Shown: positions 58,457 to 64,000 of the stretch, in pieces | Position numbering within the stretch: position 1 is the stretch's first letter | Layout of the letters: each line of letters starts with the position of its first letter | The notes under the pieces: generated by a model | Database searches by the model: none | What the model saw: the letters and a program-made list of their open reading frames with translations, nothing else | Told to the model about the DNA's origin: nothing | Origin: Bombiscardovia nodaiensis | Lineage (GTDB): Bacteria; Actinomycetota; Actinomycetes; Actinomycetales; Bifidobacteriaceae | Assembly: GCA_033127725.1 (NCBI GenBank) | Contig: AP026798.1 | Span: 1,116,001 to 1,180,000, forward strand | DNA: 64,000 bases | Direction: 5' to 3' | Position numbers and translations under genes: made by a program

Positions 58457-60592
58457 CTACTTCTTCGCTTTTTTCTCGCGGATGTGGACCGAGATTTGTA
58501 TGGGGGTGCCGGGGAAGCCGAACTCTTCGCGCAGGCGGCGCTCGAGGAAGCGACGGTAGGAGGCCTCTAGGAAGCCGGTGGCGAAGATGACGAACCGGGG
58601 CGGGCGCGTGGCAGCCTGCGTGGCGAAGAGAATGCGGGGCTGCTTACCACCGCGCAGGGGGTGCGGATGTGCGGCTTGAACTGTGCCCAGGAAGGCGTTG
58701 AGCTTGCTGGTGGGGATGCGCTGGTCCCATGATTCTAAGGCCGTGCGCATGGCCTTGGCTAGACGGTTGGCATGCCAGCCCGTTTTGGCAGACAAGTTGA
58801 CCCGCTCGGCCCAGGTGACGCGGTCGAACTCGGTTTGCCAGAGGCGCTCCAGGCGCTGGCGGTCGAAGTCATCCAGAAGATCCCACTTGTTGAAGACCAA
58901 GACCACAGCCCGCCCAGCGTCCACAGCCTGGCTCATGACCTTCAAATCCTGGTCGGCTATAGGCTGCGAGGCATCAAAGAGCACCAGGGCCAGCTCAGAG
59001 CGCTCAATAGCCGCCTGTGTACGCAGGGAAGAGTAATACTCAGCGCCCGAAATCTTGTGTAGGCGGCGCTTGATACCGGCGGTGTCGATAAAGAGCCAAT
59101 CCTGACCGTCTACGTCAATGACCTCGTCAACTGGATCGCGCGTGGTGCCAGCTATATCGTTGACCACAGCCCGCTCCTGGCCAGCCAGCTGGTTCAAGAG
59201 CGAAGACTTGCCCACGTTGGGGCGGCCCACGAGTGCCACCCGGCGCAGGTCCGTTGGGGTGAGGAAGCCGGACGTTTGCTCAGCCTGCTTGAGCTGCGAA
59301 ACGGCAGCATCCAGCAGATCGCCGACGCCCCGGCCGTGCATGGCCGAAATGGCGTAGGGCTCCCCCATGCCTAGCTTCCAGAATTCGGCAGCCGTGTAGT
59401 CAGCGTTGGTAGAGTCGAGCTTGTTGACCGCTAGCACGACGGGCTTACCGGCCTTGCGCAGCATGGTCACCATGCGGGTGTCCATGTCAGTCAGGCCCAC
59501 TTGGCCGTCCACCACGAAGAGCACCGCATCGGCCAGCGAAACAGCCAGCTGCGCCTGATCGGCAATGGCTGAGCCGATACCCTGCGCGTCCGCCTCCCAG
59601 CCGCCGGTGTCCACAATCTTAAAATCGGTGCCAGCCCACTCAGCTTCGTAGGAGACGCGGTCGCGTGTAACACCCGGCGTGTCCTCCACCACAGCAGCGC
59701 GACGGCCCAGGATACGGTTCACCAGGGTAGACTTGCCTACGTTGGGGCGCCCTACCACGGCTAGAACACCGACCGACTGTGGGGCCTGGCTAGTGACCTG
59801 CCCCAGGCTCTCCTGATCGATGATAGCCTGGTCGGTCTCGTCGAGCTCATAGTCGCCTAAATTGTCTACGTAGGTTGCGGCGTCCTGCCTATCGACAGCC
59901 TGGTCGACTAGATTAATCAGTACTTGCAGGGTCTGCTCAAAGGTCAAGTCGGAATTGTCTACCGTGACCACGCCCTCGGCGGCGCTCATAAAGGAAGTGA
60001 CTTGGGAGTCGATCCGGTCACGCTCGGCAACGTTGTCTTGGCCGACAGCCTGCGCCGGGCTCTGGCTCTGGTCTGCCCTACGGGCGGCCCGCACTTCCTC
60101 ACGCGCCGTCAGCAAGACACGCACCTGAGCTTGCGGGGCCACTACCGTGGTGATGTCGCGGCCCTCAGCCACAATCCCCCGGCCTTGGGAGAACGAGTCC
60201 TCGTCAGACTCGCCCGCAATATAGGCCCGCTGAGCGGCAATGAGGACGCGCCGGACCCCGTCGATACTGGAGACGGTAGAAACATGCGAGGACACGCGCT
60301 CTGAGCGAATTTCTTGATCCACGCTCTGACCATCTAAACGAACCGTTGGCTCCTCGGGGTCCAAAACCATCTCAAGATGGTCCTCAGTAAAGAGGGCTCC
60401 CACCGCTTGCACGATGGCTGCTTGGTCCACGGCTTGAGCGTCCAAATCCAGGCCTTCTCGCAGGCACCAGAGGGCCGCAGCCCGGTACATGGCACCCGTG
60501 TCCAAGTATGCGAAGGCAAAATGCTCGGCCAAGGCCTTGGAAGTGGAGGACTTGCCCACTCCTGCGGGCCCGTCGATAGCGACCGTAATCAC
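58457..60592 (-). CDS. der: Cytidylate kinase-GTPase Der fusion
   Basis: A 711-residue bifunctional protein. Residues about 1-235 are cytidylate kinase (P-loop [28 protein letters not shown]). Residues about 272-711 are the double-GTPase Der/EngA with two G1 loops (GRPNVGKST near 278 and GRPNVGKSS near 454), [17 protein letters not shown] and NKWD, and the KH-like C-terminal domain ending [19 protein letters not shown] basic. Der acts in 50S subunit assembly; Cmk makes CDP/dCDP. The fusion is common in Bifidobacterium. The start overlaps the preceding pseudouridine synthase stop by 4 bases. Confidence 0.96.
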   Translation of the reverse strand: MITVAIDGPAGVGKSSTSKALAEHFAFAYLDTGAMYRAAALWCLREGLDLDAQAVDQAAIVQAVGALFTEDHLEMVLDPEEPTVRLDGQSVDQEIRSERVSSHVSTVSSIDGVRRVLIAAQRAYIAGESDEDSFSQGRGIVAEGRDITTVVAPQAQVRVLLTAREEVRAARRADQSQSPAQAVGQDNVAERDRIDSQVTSFMSAAEGVVTVDNSDLTFEQTLQVLINLVDQAVDRQDAATYVDNLGDYELDETDQAIIDQESLGQVTSQAPQSVGVLAVVGRPNVGKSTLVNRILGRRAAVVEDTPGVTRDRVSYEAEWAGTDFKIVDTGGWEADAQGIGSAIADQAQLAVSLADAVLFVVDGQVGLTDMDTRMVTMLRKAGKPVVLAVNKLDSTNADYTAAEFWKLGMGEPYAISAMHGRGVGDLLDAAVSQLKQAEQTSGFLTPTDLRRVALVGRPNVGKSSLLNQLAGQERAVVNDIAGTTRDPVDEVIDVDGQDWLFIDTAGIKRRLHKISGAEYYSSLRTQAAIERSELALVLFDASQPIADQDLKVMSQAVDAGRAVVLVFNKWDLLDDFDRQRLERLWQTEFDRVTWAERVNLSAKTGWHANRLAKAMRTALESWDQRIPTSKLNAFLGTVQAAHPHPLRGGKQPRILFATQAATRPPRFVIFATGFLEASYRRFLERRLREEFGFPGTPIQISVHIREKKAKK

Positions 60593-61362
60593 AGGCCTAC
60601 CTCCTTGTCGAGAGCCATAACCTCGGCCCGGGAGAGGATGCGGTAGGAGCCGGGTTTGATTTCGCCCAGGTGAATCGGGCCAATTTGCGTACGCACCAGG
60701 CGGGTGACCGGGTAGCCGACTGCATCAAAAATGCGGCGGACAATCCGATTCTTGCCGGAGTGGAGGACTACTTTGACCATCGTAGTCTCGCGCGAACGGT
60801 CTACAATTGCGCAGTGATCCAGGCGGATGAGTCCGTCGTTCAGGAGCACGCCCTGGGTGACGAGCCTGCGGCATACGTTGCCGCCTAACTTGCCGCGAAC
60901 CGTGGCCATGTAGGTCTTCTCCACCTCGTACTTGGGGTGCATCACATGCTGGGCAAGCTCGCCGTCGTCGGTCATCAAAATCAGGCCCTCGGAGTCGTAG
61001 TCCAAGCGGCCCATGTGGAAGACTCGCTCGTAGCGGTCGCCAATGATGTCTCGCAGGGTATAGCGGCCCTTGGGGTCGTCCATGGCGGAAAGCACCTTGC
61101 GGGGCTTGTTCAGGGCCATGGTGACATGCTTGCCGGAGATGTGGATACGGGAGCCGTCAACGCGAATCTGCTGCGTGTCGGGATTGACTCGCGTGCCCAA
61201 CTCGGTGGCCAGCACACCGTCCACTTCTACGCGGCCTTCAGTGATGATCTCTTCGCACTTGCGGCGGGAGCCGAAACCGGCCTGAGCGAGTACTTTTTGT
61301 AGGCGAATACCTTCGTCGTTTGCTTCATGCGCGCGTAATGCGCGGGAATATGGGTGTGGCAT
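60589..61362 (-). CDS. rluB: 23S rRNA pseudouridine synthase (RluB/RsuA family)
   Basis: Converts uridine to pseudouridine in rRNA, 257 residues. N-terminal S4 RNA-binding domain ([22 protein letters not shown]), the catalytic motif [17 protein letters not shown] with the nucleophile Asp near residue 119, and the C-terminal [24 protein letters not shown] 61362 follows GGGAGAACG. Coupled to cmk-der by a 4-base overlap. RluB (U2605) is the likely target by position next to der; RsuA-type targets cannot be excluded. Confidence 0.9.
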   Translation of the reverse strand: MPHPYSRALRAHEANDEGIRLQKVLAQAGFGSRRKCEEIITEGRVEVDGVLATELGTRVNPDTQQIRVDGSRIHISGKHVTMALNKPRKVLSAMDDPKGRYTLRDIIGDRYERVFHMGRLDYDSEGLILMTDDGELAQHVMHPKYEVEKTYMATVRGKLGGNVCRRLVTQGVLLNDGLIRLDHCAIVDRSRETTMVKVVLHSGKNRIVRRIFDAVGYPVTRLVRTQIGPIHLGEIKPGSYRILSRAEVMALDKEVGL

Positions 61363-61542
61363 CGTTCTCCCAACGTGGCCTGATAACATAGGTAGTGAAC
61401 ACTTGCTCTCTAGCAAGGTCGACCTTCAGTTTACCGTATGGCTGTGATTTTCGGCCCTAAGCCAGCAGGTTTTCCGTGCAGCTGCTGCCCCACCGGCGGT
61501 CGCACCTTGCTAAAGCACAACACAGAACGCGAAGGACGGACC

Positions 61543-62655
61543 ATGAATACAGATACCGACATGAGCTCCTTACAGGTACTGCCACCTGTGGCCAGGGGTG
61601 CGCTACGGGTGGGAGCGGAGTTCGCTGGAACTTTTTTAATGTGTTTTGCGGTGTACTCTGCTTCCTCTTTGGGGCGCATATATACCTCCTTCTCCCCCGC
61701 AGTTATCGCCCTGGTTTGGGTCTTCTCGGTGGTGGCCGCCGGATCCCTCTTTGGCAAAATTAGCGGTGTCCATTTCAATCCCGCTGTCACGTTTGCTGCT
61801 ATGTTTACCACGAGGATCGGCTGGATTGAAGGCATTTGCTACATGCTGGGCCAGTTTTTAGGAGCTATAGGAGCCGGCGCGGCCCTCGTGTACTTGCTGC
61901 CGATGAATAAGAACAACGATGGCAATGCCTGGTTACCCGGCGCAGTCAATGGCTTTGACAAGGGTTCGCCTACATCTTCCGTCATGGGCCGGGCAGGACT
62001 ATCATTTAATGTAACTGTGGCAATCGTGGTAGAGCTCGTGGCATCAATTATCGTCGTTGGTGTGGCTTTGAGCAGCTTGCAGGAGACTGGGAAACCCGAG
62101 CGCGGTCACATTTGGAATACGGCCCTAGCATACGGCGCTGGCGCGCTTATCGCTTACCCTGTGACCGGTGCCGGCATGAATCCCGCACGTTCGACCGGCA
62201 TCGCCCTCTTTGCCAGCGGCAAGGGATTGGAAGCTGACCCCATCCAGCAGCTGCTGATCTTCTGGATCTGCCCCTTCCTCGCTGCGGCGATCGTCGGCTT
62301 GGTCAGTATCTTGTATCACATGCTGCTTGATGCCGCACAAACGCGCATCGACACGGCTCCAGAGAGCGCGATTGAGATGCCAGAAGCCCTGTTGAACCCG
62401 CAAGATGACGGGCTTGCCACTGTACAAACAGCGCAGATCAGCGACCTGAATGAGCCTGCGCTAGGCACAGATGAGAACCATGAACTCGCCAGGCAGGAGG
62501 AAACCCTCGAGGAGCCACTCTCCCAGCAGGAAGGCGAGGTTGGCTCCTTGAGAGCAGAAGCAGCTGATAGCTCAGAAGAGCCAGAGGATACTCACGTAGG
62601 TCAACAGAAGGCCGACACCCAGGCCCAGGCAGATACAGCTGTCGAATCCGATTGA
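61543..62655 (+). CDS. MIP-family aquaporin with long acidic tail
   Basis: Water or glycerol channel, 370 residues. Six helices and the two NPA boxes: GVHFNPAVTF (about residue 79) and GMNPARSTG (about 211). After the last helix (FLAAAIVGLVSILYHMLL) a cytoplasmic tail of about 115 residues is rich in Glu, Gln, Ala and Ser with no predicted fold, which makes the protein much longer than the 230-280 residues usual for the family. AAGGACGG precedes ATG 61543. The last 84 bases overlap the DUF3017 gene on the other strand. Confidence 0.88.
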   Translation: MNTDTDMSSLQVLPPVARGALRVGAEFAGTFLMCFAVYSASSLGRIYTSFSPAVIALVWVFSVVAAGSLFGKISGVHFNPAVTFAAMFTTRIGWIEGICYMLGQFLGAIGAGAALVYLLPMNKNNDGNAWLPGAVNGFDKGSPTSSVMGRAGLSFNVTVAIVVELVASIIVVGVALSSLQETGKPERGHIWNTALAYGAGALIAYPVTGAGMNPARSTGIALFASGKGLEADPIQQLLIFWICPFLAAAIVGLVSILYHMLLDAAQTRIDTAPESAIEMPEALLNPQDDGLATVQTAQISDLNEPALGTDENHELARQEETLEEPLSQQEGEVGSLRAEAADSSEEPEDTHVGQQKADTQAQADTAVESD

Positions 62656-62946
62656 GCGAACTTTCCAAGGGCTTCGCTCGCGCATGGACAAGCGCAAGGT
62701 GCCCAAGCTCAGGGTGGTCACGGCCAAGATTAAAATTCCAAGAGACGTGTAACCGAAAGCCGCAATCACTGCGCTGCAGGCAACAGCTGCTGTCACTACC
62801 CACTCTGCGACGGGTTGGCCTTCGTGGCTTTCAGAAACTACTGGAGTGCCATCTGGATGCGGCGCAGGCGCAGCTGGAGGTTGCGTCGAGGCAGTAACTG
62901 TCTGCCGCTTGTTCGTACCATGGGCATGGCGCGCTACGAGAACCAT
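62572..62946 (-). CDS. DUF3017-type small membrane protein
   Basis: A 124-residue protein with a Pro-rich N-terminal tail (TQPPAAPAPHPDGTP) and three helices: about residues 47-66, 69-87 and 102-122. LRLSMRERSPWKVRSIGFDSCICLGLGVGLLL read in parts matches the DUF3017 pattern of actinobacteria (REXXPWxxRSRxxD). GGGAGGTAGGAATGG provides the ribosome site. Its 3-prime 84 bases are antisense to the aquaporin tail. Confidence 0.6.
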   Translation of the reverse strand: MVLVARHAHGTNKRQTVTASTQPPAAPAPHPDGTPVVSESHEGQPVAEWVVTAAVACSAVIAAFGYTSLGILILAVTTLSLGTLRLSMRERSPWKVRSIGFDSCICLGLGVGLLLTYVSILWLF

Positions 62947-63087
62947 TCCTACCTCCCTCTTTCGCTTACCCTTATAGCCTAACCTACACCGGTCACAGGA
63001 GTACTCTGGCCCAGGCGGATGCGGTATCCAAGAGAGCTAGTACACCGGGCAAGATATGGTTTCTGAACCCTAACCACCCACGCCCAA

Positions 63088-64000
63088 TCAGGACGATGAA
63101 GACCCAGGGGAATGGTCTGCATCTGCTTCCTGGCTGGGCATCGTGCTGACGAGCTCTGCCCGCCGACTGACCGCAGCCTGAGTGAGATTGTAGGTCAAGA
63201 TGAGTGCTGCTATGCACAGTGCCGCAAACCAGGGAACGAACGTACCCATGCACATACCTCTGACAAATACGCCCATCGATTCGCTCAGATTCACACCTAA
63301 GTGAGCCAGCCGGTGCTGACCCAGAGCACCGTTCGAACATAACAATGCCAGCAGCAAGGCTACCAGGCTAAGAGCCACAGAAGCTGCTAGACCAATGAGC
63401 GAATCCAGAAAAACCCTCACGAGCTTGAGGTCGAGACGAGCAAGTCCTTGCTCTCTCAGGGCCGAAAGAAGGCCAAAAGCCTGGCGCTTGCACAAGGCGG
63501 TGAGAGCTAGTACGCCAGCGAGGACAGCAGGAATGAGGAGTAGGACCACGCGCATACTCGCATTGGCGACTGGGTCGGGGAAAAGACCGAACATGGGCAG
63601 GGAGGGTAACGCTTGTGCGTGCCCGGACCAGAGGGTAAAACTCGCCAAATCACCGACGTAAAAGCCGCCACCGCAGACCCAGGAAAGTGCCCAGAGCATC
63701 ATATTCGGCAACCAGGCCAATGATGCAATGCACATAAGAACACGCGAGCTCGTACCCATTCCTGCTAGAGTGAAAAGCCTAGCTACGGAATCGTGGTAGA
63801 GGACCACCCACACTAGGACCGTCATGAATCCTACTGCGCCAAGTGACTCCAGTGTGTAGCACGCCAGACGGAGAGCCTGATGGCCAAGGTGAATGAACCG
63901 CTGGGGAATAGGATGCTGAGCATCTGCTTGGTCAGCAGCCCACGACCGAAGGCCCTCCTTGCACCAGGCGAAAGCATAGGCTACAAGATAGACGGCCCCA
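63088..64000 (-). CDS. DUF6350-type polytopic membrane protein, 5-prime end outside the window
   Basis: The frame is open from the window edge; at least 303 residues are encoded, with at least six hydrophobic segments. WLPNMMLWALSWVCGGGFYVGD with ALPSLPMFGLFPD is the hallmark of the DUF6350 family (PerM-like, linked to division in mycobacteria). The C-terminus is a short Asp/Ser-rich tail (ADADHSPGSSSS). An ATG at 63825 is internal: coding similarity continues upstream (GHQALRLACYTLESLGAVGF). 62947-63087 holds nothing supported. Confidence 0.8.
   Translation of the reverse strand, partial: GAVYLVAYAFAWCKEGLRSWAADQADAQHPIPQRFIHLGHQALRLACYTLESLGAVGFMTVLVWVVLYHDSVARLFTLAGMGTSSRVLMCIASLAWLPNMMLWALSWVCGGGFYVGDLASFTLWSGHAQALPSLPMFGLFPDPVANASMRVVLLLIPAVLAGVLALTALCKRQAFGLLSALREQGLARLDLKLVRVFLDSLIGLAASVALSLVALLLALLCSNGALGQHRLAHLGVNLSESMGVFVRGMCMGTFVPWFAALCIAALILTYNLTQAAVSRRAELVSTMPSQEADADHSPGSSSS

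Overview
The window is about 58 percent GC by eye and reads as a chromosome segment of an actinobacterium, most likely a Bifidobacterium. The evidence is an RbpA gene, an actinobacterial pgsA2-DUF881-small basic protein-DUF881-FHA-MerR cluster, a single-chain PafBC regulator next to a HelY-like helicase, a Cmk-Der fusion, and a eukaryote-type UDP-glucose pyrophosphorylase. No species can be named from the sequence alone.

Layout. 0.2-3.4 kb: hydroxyacid dehydrogenase, CorA-type transporter, amino-acid binding lipoprotein. 3.4-13.3 kb: leuS, the DNA-uptake pair comEA-comEC, holA, and the overlapping t6A operon tsaE-tsaB-rimI-tsaD. 13.5-18.5 kb: adenosine deaminase, a small membrane protein, a large DUF6541 membrane protein and a membrane-anchored polysaccharide deacetylase. 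18.6-26.6 kb is accessory in character: a frameshifted FtsX-type permease, a ClbS/DfsB-family gene, an ABC-2 exporter with an unlisted 45-residue membrane microprotein, tRNA-Asn with a duplicated promoter, an SpxB-type pyruvate oxidase and a secreted M23 peptidase. 26.6-31.6 kb: an orphan binding-protein-like lipoprotein, an unknown protein, a long-chain acyl-CoA ligase and peptide deformylase. 31.9-39.1 kb is a classic housekeeping run: rpsB, tsf, pyrH, frr, cdsA, rlmN, lgt, rpe. 39.1-43.2 kb: pgsA and the cell-division or envelope cluster ending in an FtsR-like regulator. 43.5-51.4 kb (minus strand): HAD phosphatase, rbpA, helicase, small membrane protein, PafBC, UDP-glucose pyrophosphorylase. 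51.4-58.4 kb is accessory again: LysR/EamA pair, excisionase-like relic beside tRNA-Pro, ArsR regulator with a frameshifted SdpI-like immunity gene, and a heavily broken MFS exporter. 58.4-64 kb: cmk-der, a pseudouridine synthase, an aquaporin with a long acidic tail, DUF3017 and a DUF6350 protein cut by the window edge.

The strongest unexplained signal is an exact 22-base element shared by the comEA promoter region (6441-6462) and the promoter region of the M23 peptidase (25864-25885). It sits at nearly the same distance from a -10-like hexamer that lies 6 nt before an ATG. This suggests a common regulator for DNA uptake and a cell-wall hydrolase. Other notable signals are a promoter of tRNA-Asn duplicated 2.7 kb away without its tRNA body, several apparently leaderless genes, an SdpR/SdpI-like module with a shared AT-rich box and two mutually exclusive hairpins, and three membrane-protein genes broken by frameshifts or stops.
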